NCBI GenBank assembly: GCA_009914555.1
Contig: WNDY01000024.1
Span: forward strand, 1-61,420
From: Xylophilus sp.
GTDB taxonomy: Bacteria; Pseudomonadota; Gammaproteobacteria; Burkholderiales; Burkholderiaceae_C
Direction: 5' to 3'
Length of the DNA: 61,420 nt
Positions 16,633 to 25,632 of the stretch are shown piece after piece. The notes under the pieces were generated by a model that had not been told where the DNA came from, did not search any database, and saw only the letters and a list, made by a program, of their open reading frames with translations. Made by a program: the position numbers and the translations under genes. Position 1 is the stretch's first letter, and the number at the start of each line of letters is the position of its first letter.

Positions 16633-17016
16633 ATGCCGCAATGGTGGGTCGTCTGTCTGTGCGCCGACTGGTGCGGCGTCTGCCGGGAGTACCGCGCGAC
16701 CTTCGACGCGGTCGCGGCCCAGCATCCGGACGTGCGCTTCCTCTGGGTGGACGTGGAGGACGAGGACGAACTCGTCGGCGACCTCGACGTCGAGACATTC
16801 CCGACCATTCTGGTCGGCGGCGAGGGCCGGGCGCGGTTCCTGGCGCCGGTGCTGCCGCACGGCGAGGCGCTGTCGCGGCTGCTGGCCAGCCTGCGCGAGC
16901 CGGGCGCATCTGCCGCCGGGGCGGGCGCCGAGGCGCAGGAGGTCTTCGCGCGCATCCAGGCCCTGTTCCAGGCAGCCGGCGATGAAGGCCGCACGACGGC
17001 CCGCGCAAGCCCCTGA
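16633..17016 (+). CDS. Thioredoxin-fold protein
   Basis: A 127-residue protein with a thioredoxin fold. The redox motif WCGVC (in CLCADWCGVCREY) is near residue 15, and the cis-proline region is TFPTILVGGEG. There is an extra pair of cysteines just before the motif (CLC). No signal peptide is present, so it is probably cytoplasmic. The ATG at 16633 starts directly at the first beta strand (MPQWWVVCLCA). It follows the cytochrome genes by 79 bp and precedes sucA; a link to cytochrome maturation is possible but unproven. Confidence 0.8.
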   Translation: MPQWWVVCLCADWCGVCREYRATFDAVAAQHPDVRFLWVDVEDEDELVGDLDVETFPTILVGGEGRARFLAPVLPHGEALSRLLASLREPGASAAGAGAEAQEVFARIQALFQAAGDEGRTTARASP

Positions 17017-17158
17017 CGCCAGCGCAGCCCGCGTTTGCTCGTACCGGCGGCCCGTTGTTCGGTGGCACAATGGCGCCCGCAAACAGGCCCTTCCCAATTC
17101 ACAGTCGCATCCGCCAATCGGTTCAGCCGTGTCGCGGAAGGTTTTCTTACCAGCTAAT

Positions 17159-17180
17159 GCTTCCCCCAGGGAAGCGGAGG
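17159..17180 (+). promoter_or_regulatory. Stem-loop abutting the sucA ribosome binding site
   Basis: GCTTCCC (17159-17165) and GGGAAGC (17169-17175) form a perfect 7-bp stem with a 3-base loop, followed at once by the Shine-Dalgarno GGAGG (17176-17180), 10 bases before the sucA ATG. The stem leaves the site free and could protect the 5' end of the mRNA or be bound by a regulator. Confidence 0.5.
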
Positions 17181-17190
17181 TCAGCGGAAC

Positions 17191-20085
17191 ATGAGTGATC
17201 AGTCCCTGCAGGCAGCGCTCGGCTCTGTCTACGATGCCTACCAGGCCAACACCTACCTCTTCGGCGGCAACGCGCCCTACGTTGAGGAACTGTACGAGAA
17301 CTACCTCGCCAACCCTGGCAGCGTGCCGGACAACTGGCGCGAATACTTCGATGCGCTGCAGCACGTGCCCGCGGCCGACGGCTCGGCCGCCAAGGACGTA
17401 GCCCACCTGCCGGTCATCAACGCCTTCGCGGAGCGTGCCAAGCAGGGCCAGACCCGCGTCGTCCAGGCCAGCCCCGACGTCGAACTGGGCCGCAAGCGCA
17501 CCGCCGTCCAGCAGCTGATCGCCGCCTACCGCAACGTCGGCGCTCGCTGGGCCGACCTCGACCCGCTCAAGCGCACCGAGCGCCCGGCCATCCCCGAGCT
17601 GGAGCCGTCGTTCTACGGCTTCACCGACGCCGACCAGGAAACCGTGTTCGACACCAGCAACACGTTCTTCGGCAAGGACACCCTGTCGCTGCGCGACCTG
17701 ATCAACGCGCTGCGCGAAACGTATGCCGGCACCATCGGTGCCGAGTACAACTACATCACCGACCAGGACCAGAAGCGCTGGTGGCAGCAGAAGCTCGAAA
17801 GCATCCGCAGCAAGCCCCAGTTTCCGGCCGAGAAGAAGAAGCGCATCCTCGAACGCCTGACGGCCGCCGAAGGCCTGGAGCGCTTTCTGCACACCAAGTA
17901 CGTCGGCCAGAAGCGCTTCTCGCTCGAAGGCGGCGAGAGCTTCATCGTCTCGCTCGACGAGCTGATCAACCAGGCCGGCGCCAAAGGCGTGCAGGAGGTC
18001 GTGATCGGCATGGCCCACCGCGGCCGCCTCAACGTGCTGGTCAACACCCTGGGCAAGGCCCCGCGCGACCTGTTCGCCGAGTTCGACCACACCGCACCCG
18101 AGGACCTGCCCAGCGGCGACGTGAAGTACCACCAGGGCTTCAGCTCCGACGTCTCCACGCCCGGCGGCCCGGTGCACCTGAGCCTGGCGTTCAACCCGTC
18201 GCACCTCGAGATCGTCAACCCCGTGGTCGAAGGCTCGGTGCGCGCCCGCATGGACCGCCGCGGCGACCACCAGGGCAAGCAGGTGCTGCCGGTGCTGGTG
18301 CACGGCGACGCGGCCTTCGCCGGCCAGGGCGTCGTCATGGAGACGCTGGCGCTGGCCGAGACCCGCGGCTACTTCACCGGCGGCACGGTCCACATCGTCA
18401 TCAACAACCAGATCGGCTTTACCACCAGCGACCCGCGCGACGCGCGCTCCACGCTGTACTGCACCGACATCGTCAAGATGATCGAGGCGCCGGTGCTGCA
18501 CGTCAACGGCGACGATCCGGAAGCCGTGGCCCTGGCCACGCAGCTCGCGCTGGAGTTCCGCGCCGAGTTCAAGAAGGACGTGGTCGTCGACATCATCTGC
18601 TTCCGCAAGCTGGGCCACAACGAGCAGGACACGCCCTCGCTGACCCAGCCGCTGATGTACAAGAAGATCGCCAAGCACCCCGGCACGCGCAAGCTGTACG
18701 CCGACAAGCTGGCGACCCAGGGCCTGGGCGAGACGCGCGGCGACGACCTCGCCAAAGCCTACCGTGCCGCGCTCGACGAAGGCAAGCACACGGTCGATCC
18801 GGTGCTGACCAACTTCAAGAGCCAGTACGCCGTCGACTGGAGCCCCTACCTCGGCAAGAAGTGGACCGACGCCGGCGACACCGCCATCCCGCTGACCGAA
18901 TGGAAGCGCCTGGCCGAGCGCGTCACGACCATTCCCGCCAGCGTCACGCCGCACCAGCTGGTCAAGAAGGTGTACGACGACCGCGCCGCCATGGGCCGCG
19001 GCGAGATCAACGTCGACTGGGGCTTCGGCGAGACGATGGCCTACGCGTCCATCGTCGCCAGCGGCTACCCGGTGCGCCTGTCGGGCGAGGACTGCGGCCG
19101 CGGCACGTTCACCCACCGCCATGCGGTCGTGCACGACCAGAACCGCGAGAAGTTCGACGAGGGCATCTACATTCCGCTGAACAACGTGGCCGACAAGCAG
19201 GCCCCGTTCGTCGTGATCGACTCGATCCTGTCAGAAGAGGCCGTGCTCGGCTTCGAATACGGCTACGCATCGAACGACCCGAACACGCTTGTGATCTGGG
19301 AGGCCCAGTTCGGCGACTTCGCCAACGGCGCCCAGGTCGTGATCGACCAGTTCATCGCCTCGGGCGAAGTGAAGTGGGGCCGCGTCAACGGCCTGACCAT
19401 GCTGCTGCCGCACGGCTACGAGGGCCAGGGCCCGGAACACAGCTCGGCGCGCCTGGAACGCTTCATGCAGCTGTCGGCCGACACCAACATCCAGGTCGTG
19501 CAGCCCACCACGGCCAGCCAGATCTTCCACCTGCTGCGCCGCCAGATCGTGCGCCCGCTGCGCAAGCCGCTGATCGTCTTCACGCCCAAGTCGCTGCTGC
19601 GCAACAAGGATGCGACCTCGCCGCTCGCCGAGTTCACCAAGGGCAGCTTCCAGACCGTCATCTCCGAGCAGAACGAAGACGTGGTGCGCCATGCCGACAA
19701 GGTCAAGCGCATCGTCGTCTCGTCGGGCAAGGTGTACTACGACCTGGCCAAGAAGCGTGCCGAGAAGGGCCACGACGACGTGGCGCTGATCCGCGTGGAA
19801 CAGCTCTACCCGTTCCCGCACAAGGCCTTCGCCGCCGAGATCAGGAAGTATCCGAACGCCGCCGAAGTGGTCTGGGCGCAGGACGAGCCCCAGAACCAGG
19901 GCGCCTGGTTCTTCGTGCAGCACTACATCCACGAGAACCTGCAGGACGGCCAGAAGCTCGGCTACTCCGGCCGCGCCGCCTCGGCATCGCCGGCCGTCGG
20001 CTACTCGCACCTGCACCAGGAGCAGCAGAAGGCGCTGGTCGAAGGCGCGTTCGCCAAGCTCAAGGGCTTCGTGCTGACCAAGTAA
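17191..20085 (+). CDS. sucA: 2-oxoglutarate dehydrogenase E1 component
   Basis: A 964-residue thiamine diphosphate enzyme of the TCA cycle that decarboxylates 2-oxoglutarate and transfers succinyl to the lipoyl group of E2. The N-terminal [17 protein letters not shown] segment, [17 protein letters not shown], the HQGFSSDV region, the TPP-site GDDPEAV and the C-terminal FTPKSLLR are typical of E1o. Length is normal. A good Shine-Dalgarno (GGAGG) supports ATG 17191. It heads sucA-sucB-lpd. A 174-bp leader holds the stem-loop at 17159. Confidence 0.97.
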   Translation: MSDQSLQAALGSVYDAYQANTYLFGGNAPYVEELYENYLANPGSVPDNWREYFDALQHVPAADGSAAKDVAHLPVINAFAERAKQGQTRVVQASPDVELGRKRTAVQQLIAAYRNVGARWADLDPLKRTERPAIPELEPSFYGFTDADQETVFDTSNTFFGKDTLSLRDLINALRETYAGTIGAEYNYITDQDQKRWWQQKLESIRSKPQFPAEKKKRILERLTAAEGLERFLHTKYVGQKRFSLEGGESFIVSLDELINQAGAKGVQEVVIGMAHRGRLNVLVNTLGKAPRDLFAEFDHTAPEDLPSGDVKYHQGFSSDVSTPGGPVHLSLAFNPSHLEIVNPVVEGSVRARMDRRGDHQGKQVLPVLVHGDAAFAGQGVVMETLALAETRGYFTGGTVHIVINNQIGFTTSDPRDARSTLYCTDIVKMIEAPVLHVNGDDPEAVALATQLALEFRAEFKKDVVVDIICFRKLGHNEQDTPSLTQPLMYKKIAKHPGTRKLYADKLATQGLGETRGDDLAKAYRAALDEGKHTVDPVLTNFKSQYAVDWSPYLGKKWTDAGDTAIPLTEWKRLAERVTTIPASVTPHQLVKKVYDDRAAMGRGEINVDWGFGETMAYASIVASGYPVRLSGEDCGRGTFTHRHAVVHDQNREKFDEGIYIPLNNVADKQAPFVVIDSILSEEAVLGFEYGYASNDPNTLVIWEAQFGDFANGAQVVIDQFIASGEVKWGRVNGLTMLLPHGYEGQGPEHSSARLERFMQLSADTNIQVVQPTTASQIFHLLRRQIVRPLRKPLIVFTPKSLLRNKDATSPLAEFTKGSFQTVISEQNEDVVRHADKVKRIVVSSGKVYYDLAKKRAEKGHDDVALIRVEQLYPFPHKAFAAEIRKYPNAAEVVWAQDEPQNQGAWFFVQHYIHENLQDGQKLGYSGRAASASPAVGYSHLHQEQQKALVEGAFAKLKGFVLTK

Positions 20086-20149
20086 CCCACCCGCGGCCGG
20101 GGCGCGTCGCGCCCCGGTCCGGCCCCTACGCAACGGAAGAATTCACAAA

Positions 20150-21382
20150 ATGGCAATCGTAGAAGTCAAGGTCCCCCAGCTGTCCGAGTCCATCGCCGAG
20201 GCGACGCTGCTGCAATGGAAGAAGAAGCCCGGCGAAGCCGTCGCCGCCGATGAAATCCTGATCGAGATCGAGACCGACAAGGTCGTGCTCGAAGTGCCCG
20301 CACCGTCGGCCGGCGTGCTGACCGAGCTGGTCGTGGCCGACGGCGGAACCGTCGTGTCCGAGCAGGTCATCGCCAGGATTGACACCGAGGCCGTCGCCGG
20401 CGCCGCCGCGCCGGCCGCTGCCGCACCGGCGCCCGCTGCTGCCCCGGCAGCCGGCGGTTCCAAGGGCGACGTGGCCCTGCCCGCCGCTGCCAAGCTGCTG
20501 GCCGAGAACAACCTCAAGGCCACCGACGTGGCCGGCTCCGGCAAGGACGGCCGCGTGCTCAAGAACGACGTGGTCAACGCCGTCGCCGCTGGCGCCAAGG
20601 CCCCGGCCGCAGCGCCTGCAGCCGCGGCCAAGCCGGCGCTGCAGCAGGTGGCCGCTCCGGTCGCTCCGGTCAACCTGGGTGACCGTCCGGAGCAGCGCGT
20701 GCCGATGACCCGCCTGCGTGCCCGCGTGGCCGAGCGCCTGCTGCAGTCGCAGTCCACCAACGCCATCCTGACCACCTTCAACGAGATCGACTTCTCAGCC
20801 GTGGTCGAACTGCGCAAGCGCTTGCAGGACTCCTTCACCAAGGAGCACGGCGTCAAGCTCGGCTTCATGAGCTTCTTCGTCAAGGCGGCCGTGCACGCCC
20901 TCAAGAAGTTCCCGATCCTGAATGCATCGGTCGACGGCAACGACATCATCTACCACGGCTACTTCGACATCGGCGTGGCCGTGGGCAGCCCGCGCGGCCT
21001 GGTGGTGCCGGTCCTGCGCAACGCCGACCAGCTGAGCTTCGCTGACATCGAGAAGAAGATCGCCGAGTTCGGCCAGAAGGCCAAGGACGGCAAGCTGGGC
21101 CTTGAAGAGTTGTCGGGCGGCACCTTCACCATCTCCAACGGCGGCACCTTCGGCTCCCTGCTGTCGACCCCGATCATCAACCCGCCGCAGTCGGCCATCC
21201 TGGGCGTGCACGCCACCAAGGACCGCGCCGTCGTGGTCAATGGTCAGGTCGTGGTGCGCCCGATCAATTTCTTCGCCCTGTCGTACGATCACCGCATCAT
21301 CGACGGCCGCGAAGCCGTGCTGGGTCTGGTCGCGATCAAGGACGCGCTGGAAGACCCGTCGCGCCTGCTGTTCGATATCTAA
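20150..21382 (+). CDS. sucB: Dihydrolipoyllysine-residue succinyltransferase (E2)
   Basis: A 410-residue E2 protein forming the core of the 2-oxoglutarate dehydrogenase complex. One lipoyl domain is at residues 1-75, with the lipoylated Lys44 in [12 protein letters not shown]. An Ala/Pro-rich linker follows, then a peripheral subunit-binding domain ([15 protein letters not shown]) and the catalytic domain with the HxxxDG motif ([13 protein letters not shown]). The sucA-sucB gap (64 bp) holds a GGGGCGC/GCGCCCC hairpin around 20099-20115 without a T-run. Confidence 0.97.
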   Translation: MAIVEVKVPQLSESIAEATLLQWKKKPGEAVAADEILIEIETDKVVLEVPAPSAGVLTELVVADGGTVVSEQVIARIDTEAVAGAAAPAAAAPAPAAAPAAGGSKGDVALPAAAKLLAENNLKATDVAGSGKDGRVLKNDVVNAVAAGAKAPAAAPAAAAKPALQQVAAPVAPVNLGDRPEQRVPMTRLRARVAERLLQSQSTNAILTTFNEIDFSAVVELRKRLQDSFTKEHGVKLGFMSFFVKAAVHALKKFPILNASVDGNDIIYHGYFDIGVAVGSPRGLVVPVLRNADQLSFADIEKKIAEFGQKAKDGKLGLEELSGGTFTISNGGTFGSLLSTPIINPPQSAILGVHATKDRAVVVNGQVVVRPINFFALSYDHRIIDGREAVLGLVAIKDALEDPSRLLFDI

Positions 21383-21393
21383 ACCCATCCCTC

Positions 21394-21436
21394 GGGGCGG
21401 GCGGCGTGCCGTGCGGCAGCGCCGCCCGCCCCTTTT
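21394..21436 (+). terminator. Strong hairpin with T-run between sucB and lpd
   Basis: GGGGCGGGCGGC (21394-21405) is a perfect 12-bp match to GCCGCCCGCCCC (21421-21432), with a 15-base loop and TTTT after it. It has intrinsic-terminator form but lies between two co-directional subunit genes of one complex, 20 bp before the lpd start. It may act as a partial terminator or RNA stabiliser lowering lpd relative to sucAB. Confidence 0.65.
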
Positions 21437-21456
21437 CACAGGAAAGAATCAACACC

Positions 21457-22887
21457 ATGTCCCAACAACAATTCGACGTCGTCGTGATCGGCGGCGGCCC
21501 CGGCGGCTACATCGCGGCCATCCGCGCGGCGCAGCTCGGCTTCAAGGTCGCTGCCATCGACGAGTGGAAGAACGACAAGGGCGGCCCGGCCCTCGGCGGC
21601 ACCTGCACCAATGTTGGCTGCATCCCGTCGAAGGCGCTGCTGCAGTCGTCGGAGCACTACGAACACGCCGGCAAGCACTTTGCCGAGCACGGCATCGGCG
21701 TGCAAGGCCTGTCGCTGGACCTGGCCAAGCTGGTCGGCCGCAAGGAGACCGTCGTCAAGCAGAACAACGACGGCATCCAGTACCTGTTCAAGAAGAACAA
21801 GGTCACCTTCTTCCACGGCCGCGGCTCGTTCGTCGCGGCCAGGGATGGCAGCTACGAGATCAAGGTCGCGGGCGCCAAGGAAGAGACCGTGTTGGCCAAG
21901 CACGTCATCGTGGCTACCGGCTCCAATGCCCGCGCCCTGCCGGGCGCGCCGTTCGACGAGGAAACCATCGTGTCGAACGATGGCGCCCTGCGCTTCACCG
22001 AAGTGCCGAAGAAGCTCGGCGTGATCGGCTCCGGCGTCATCGGCCTGGAACTGGGCTCGGTCTGGCGCCGCCTGGGTGCGGACGTCACCATCCTCGAAGG
22101 CCTGCCGACCTTCCTGGCCGCTGCCGACGAGCAGGTCGCCAAGGAAGCCAAGAAGGCCTTCGACAAGCAGGGCCTGAAGATCGAGCTCGGCGCCAAGGTC
22201 GGCGAGATCAAGGCCGGCAAGAAGGGCGTGAGCATCGCCTGGACCGATGCCAAGGGTGAAGCCCGGACGCTGGAGGTCGACAAGCTGATCGTCTCGATCG
22301 GCCGCGTGCCCAACACCGTCGGCCTCAACGCCGAAGCCGTGGGCCTGAAGCTCGACGAGCGCGGCGCCATCGCGGTCGACGACGACAACCGCACCAACCT
22401 GCCGGGCGTCTGGGCCATCGGTGACGTGGTGCGCGGCCCGATGCTCGCGCACAAGGCCGAGGAAGAGGGCGTGGCCGTGGCCGAGCGCATCGCCGGCCAG
22501 CACGGGCACGTCAACTTCGCAACGATCCCCTGGGTCATCTACACCAGCCCCGAGATCGCCTGGGCCGGCAAGACCGAGCAGCAGCTCAAGGCCGAAGGCC
22601 GCGCCTACAAGCCGGGCTCGTTCCCGTTCCTGGCCAACGGCCGCGCCCGCGCGCTGGGCGACACGACCGGCTTCGTCAAGATCCTGGCCGACGCCACGAC
22701 CGACGAGATCCTGGGCGTGCACATCGTCGGCCCGCAGGCCAGCGAGTTGATCGCCGAGGCCGTGCTCGCGCTCGAGTTCAAGGCCAGCGCCGAGGACATC
22801 GCCCGCACGACGCATGCCCATCCGTCGCTGTCGGAGGCGACCAAGGAAGCCGCGCTGGCCGTCGACAAGCGTACGCTCAACTTCTGA
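21457..22887 (+). CDS. lpdA: Dihydrolipoyl dehydrogenase (E3)
   Basis: A 476-residue FAD flavoprotein that re-oxidises the dihydrolipoyl groups of E2 using NAD. The FAD loop is [19 protein letters not shown]. The redox disulphide is Cys50/Cys55 ([16 protein letters not shown]), the NAD loop is [16 protein letters not shown], and the C-terminal [15 protein letters not shown] carries the active-site His-Glu pair. ATG 21457 lies after GGAAAG; the longer frame from 21406 reads through the hairpin and is rejected. Its stop overlaps the zapE start (TGATG). Confidence 0.97.
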   Translation: MSQQQFDVVVIGGGPGGYIAAIRAAQLGFKVAAIDEWKNDKGGPALGGTCTNVGCIPSKALLQSSEHYEHAGKHFAEHGIGVQGLSLDLAKLVGRKETVVKQNNDGIQYLFKKNKVTFFHGRGSFVAARDGSYEIKVAGAKEETVLAKHVIVATGSNARALPGAPFDEETIVSNDGALRFTEVPKKLGVIGSGVIGLELGSVWRRLGADVTILEGLPTFLAAADEQVAKEAKKAFDKQGLKIELGAKVGEIKAGKKGVSIAWTDAKGEARTLEVDKLIVSIGRVPNTVGLNAEAVGLKLDERGAIAVDDDNRTNLPGVWAIGDVVRGPMLAHKAEEEGVAVAERIAGQHGHVNFATIPWVIYTSPEIAWAGKTEQQLKAEGRAYKPGSFPFLANGRARALGDTTGFVKILADATTDEILGVHIVGPQASELIAEAVLALEFKASAEDIARTTHAHPSLSEATKEAALAVDKRTLNF

Positions 22888-24005
22888 TGGCGGCCGAGCA
22901 GGCCGCGGGGGCGGTGCGCGCGGCCTACCAGGCCGAACTGCAGACCCGCGGCTTCCAGAGCGACCCCGCGCAGCTGCGCGCGGTGGACGCGCTGCAGCGC
23001 TGCGCCGACGACTGGGCTGCTTACAAGGCCCGCCGCTCCACCGCGATCAAAAAGCTCTTCAACCGCCCCGAGATTCCGCGCGGCGTCTACATGTACGGCG
23101 GCGTGGGGCGCGGCAAGAGCTTCCTCATGGACTGCTTCTTCAACGCCGTGCCGCTGCGCCGCAAGGTGCGGCTGCACTTTCACGAGTTCATGCGCGAGGT
23201 CAACCGCGAACTCGTCGGCTTGCAGGGCACGGTCAATCCGCTGGACGTGCTAGGCGCCCACATCGCCAGGCGCTACAAGCTCATCTGCTTCGATGAGTTC
23301 CACGTCGCCGACATCACCGACGCGATGATCCTGCATCGGCTGCTGGTTTCGCTGTTCGACAACGGTGTCGGTTTCGTGACCACGTCCAACTTCAAGCCCG
23401 ACGACCTGTACCCCAACGGACTGCACCGCGACCGGATCCTTCCAGCCATCGCGCTGCTCAACGAGCGGCTCGAAGTCGTCAACGTGGACAACGGCACCGA
23501 CTACCGGCGCCGCACGCTGGAGCATGTGCAGCTTTACCACACGCCGCTGGGGGCCGAGGCCGACGCCCGCATGCGCGAGGCCTTCGAGCACCTGGCAGAG
23601 GTGCGTGACGAGGATCCGGTGCTGCACATCGAGGCGCGCGAGATCCGTGCGCTGCGGCGCGCCGGCGGCGTCGTCTGGTTCGACTTCAAGACGCTGTGCG
23701 GCGGCCCGCGCTCCCAGAACGACTATCTGGAGATCGCCAGCCGGTTTCACACGGTACTGTTGTCCAACGTGCCCACCATGCCGCCGCGCATGGCCTCGGA
23801 GGCCCGGCGCTTCACCTGGCTGATCGACGTGCTGTACGACCGCAGGGTCAAGCTGGTCATCTCGGCGGCCACGCCGCCGGAGCAGCTCTACACTGAAGGG
23901 CCGCTCGCGCACGAATTCCCGCGGACGGTGTCGCGGCTCAATGAGATGCAGTCCAAGGAATTCCTGGCGCTCGAGCGGCGGGTGGTCGATACCGGCCTGA
24001 CCTGA
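22887..24005 (+). CDS. zapE: Cell division-associated AFG1-like ATPase ZapE
   Basis: A 372-residue AFG1/ZapE family AAA-like ATPase. Walker A is GGVGRGKS (residues 71-78), Walker B is LICFDEFHVADITD, and TTSNFKPDDLYPNGL and the C-terminal AASRF/TWLIDVLYDR segments are typical. In E. coli ZapE associates with the Z-ring under stress; the eukaryotic homologue acts in mitochondrial protein quality control. It overlaps lpd by one base and is probably co-transcribed with the 2-oxoglutarate dehydrogenase genes, a pairing common in betaproteobacteria. Confidence 0.93.
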   Translation: MAAEQAAGAVRAAYQAELQTRGFQSDPAQLRAVDALQRCADDWAAYKARRSTAIKKLFNRPEIPRGVYMYGGVGRGKSFLMDCFFNAVPLRRKVRLHFHEFMREVNRELVGLQGTVNPLDVLGAHIARRYKLICFDEFHVADITDAMILHRLLVSLFDNGVGFVTTSNFKPDDLYPNGLHRDRILPAIALLNERLEVVNVDNGTDYRRRTLEHVQLYHTPLGAEADARMREAFEHLAEVRDEDPVLHIEAREIRALRRAGGVVWFDFKTLCGGPRSQNDYLEIASRFHTVLLSNVPTMPPRMASEARRFTWLIDVLYDRRVKLVISAATPPEQLYTEGPLAHEFPRTVSRLNEMQSKEFLALERRVVDTGLT

Positions 24006-24070
24006 CGGCCCGACCGGCATGCTGCTTGCCAGTGGTGAGCGGCGGGCATTTCACCGAGGTAGAACCAACC

Positions 24071-24775
24071 ATGCAATCCCAGTTTTTCATGCGCCGCGGC
24101 CGGCGCTGGTGGACGGCCGCCGCCGTCGTGCTGCTGGCGCTGGCCGGCCCCGCAGCGGCGCAGCAGGCCGGCAAGCCGCCAGCGTCGGCCGCGGATGCGG
24201 CCGAACGCGCGCGCGCCCAGACCCGCCGCGACGCCGAGCGGCAGCGCATCCAGCGCGAGCGCGAAAAGATCCAGGGCGACCGCAGCAGGGACGAGGCGGC
24301 CTGCTACAAGCGCTTCGCAGTGACCGACTGCCTGAGCGAGGTCCGCGCGCGCTACCGCGGTGCGCTGTCCGATCTGCGGCGCCAGGAGATCTCGCTGAAC
24401 GACGAGGAGCGCCGCGAGCGCGGCGCCGCCCAGCGCGGCCGGGTCGACGAGCGCCTCGAAGAGCAGCAGCGCGACCGCGAACAGCGTGCGCTCGACCGGC
24501 AGACCCGGTCGCCGAAGACGCATGCCGACCCGCAGCAGTCCGCCGCCGAGCGCGCGCAGGCAGCGAAGGGCCGCACGGCCCAGCAGCAGCAGCGCAGCCA
24601 GGAACGTGAGCAGGCTGCCGCGCAGCGTGCGCAGCGTGCGGCGCAGGCTCCGTCCGAGCGTGCCCGCTTCGAGGAAAAGCAGCGTGCAGCGGCCGAGCAC
24701 CGCGCCCAGCACGAGAAGGAACAGGCCGAGAAGGCCCGAAAACCCGCGGCCGGATCGCTGCCGGTGCCGCCCTGA
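24071..24775 (+). CDS. Exported coiled-coil protein of unknown function
   Basis: A 234-residue protein with a signal peptide (residues 1-31: basic MRRGRRWW then TAAAVVLLALAGPAAAQQ). The mature protein is almost wholly Arg/Glu/Gln/Ala-rich helix, including IQREREKIQGDRSRDEAA and a long region of EQQRDREQRALDRQ type, so a periplasmic coiled coil is predicted. Two cysteines (ACYKRFAVTDCLSEVR, near residues 77 and 86) could form a disulphide. I do not recognise a characterised family. GAGGT stands 10 bases before the ATG. It may be co-transcribed with zapE (65-bp gap) and is convergent with the PP2C gene. Confidence 0.7.
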   Translation: MQSQFFMRRGRRWWTAAAVVLLALAGPAAAQQAGKPPASAADAAERARAQTRRDAERQRIQREREKIQGDRSRDEAACYKRFAVTDCLSEVRARYRGALSDLRRQEISLNDEERRERGAAQRGRVDERLEEQQRDREQRALDRQTRSPKTHADPQQSAAERAQAAKGRTAQQQQRSQEREQAAAQRAQRAAQAPSERARFEEKQRAAAEHRAQHEKEQAEKARKPAAGSLPVPP

Positions 24776-24787
24776 GCGGCCGCGCCC

Positions 24788-25546
24788 TCAGGCCGGCGGC
24801 ACGGCCTCGACCTTGACGATCACCAGCGACAGGTTGTCGCCGCCTCCGCGCGCCCGCACGCGGGCCTTGTCGATCAGGAATTCGGTCGCCTCGCGCGGCG
24901 ACAGCGAGGTGACCACGGCCGTCAGCTCGTCGGGCAGGAAGTAGTGCCATATGCCGTCGCTGCAGGCCATGAGCGCGTCGCCCGGCTGCAGCTGGGGTAT
25001 CAGGTGGGTGGTGGCCGGCGGGTCCTGCTCGGCGCCCAGGCAGCCGATCAGGATGTTGGACTGCGGATGCGACTGCGCCTGCTGTGCGCTGAGCTCGCCG
25101 CGGTCCACCAGCGCCTGCACGTAGGAATGGTCGCTGGTGCGGCACAGCAGCCGCCCGCCGTGGAAGTGGTAGATGCGCGAATCGCCGGCATGGACCCAGT
25201 GCACGTCGCCGAGCGGATTGACCAGGAAGGCGGCCAGCGTGCTGTGCGGCTCCTGTTCGGACGAGATGGCGGTGAGGCGGATGACGATGTGCGCCTCGCG
25301 CACCAGCTGCTGCAGCAGCGCGGCGCCGTCGTCGGTGCCCGGCGCATAGCGCTCGAACAGCTGGCGCGCCGTCAGGATCACCTGGTCGGACGCCTTGCGG
25401 CCGCCGCTGCGTCCGCCCATGCCGTCGGCCACCACGCCGAGCAGGCAGCCATGGGCCCGCGGATGGCTCAGCAGGGCCACCTGGTCCTGCTGGTATTCGC
25501 GGTCGCCCTTGTGGATGCCGGTGGAGGCGAGAAGTCGGTAGGCCAT
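24788..25546 (-). CDS. PP2C/PPM-family serine/threonine phosphatase
   Basis: A 252-residue stand-alone PPM phosphatase. Metal-binding signatures appear in order: REYQQDQ near the N-terminus, VADGMGGRSGG, the WVHAGDSRIYHF segment, SDGIWHYF and the C-terminal ARGGGDNLSLVIV. Such Mn/Mg-dependent enzymes usually remove phosphate from targets of Hanks-type kinases. No kinase or FHA gene is adjacent. Start at 25546, divergent from the helicase gene with an 86-bp gap. Confidence 0.88.
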   Translation of the reverse strand: MAYRLLASTGIHKGDREYQQDQVALLSHPRAHGCLLGVVADGMGGRSGGRKASDQVILTARQLFERYAPGTDDGAALLQQLVREAHIVIRLTAISSEQEPHSTLAAFLVNPLGDVHWVHAGDSRIYHFHGGRLLCRTSDHSYVQALVDRGELSAQQAQSHPQSNILIGCLGAEQDPPATTHLIPQLQPGDALMACSDGIWHYFLPDELTAVVTSLSPREATEFLIDKARVRARGGGDNLSLVIVKVEAVPPA

Positions 25547-25632
25547 GTTGACGTGTAGAGCCTCGTATTATTGAACGAGCCAGCGCCCGTCCCGTAGTCG
25601 GAAAACGCCGCGAACTCCTTCCCACGAGACCC

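Noticed and set aside
16426..19134. 902-codon open frame opposite sucA
   Set aside because: Antisense shadow of sucA and neighbours; no recognisable domain.
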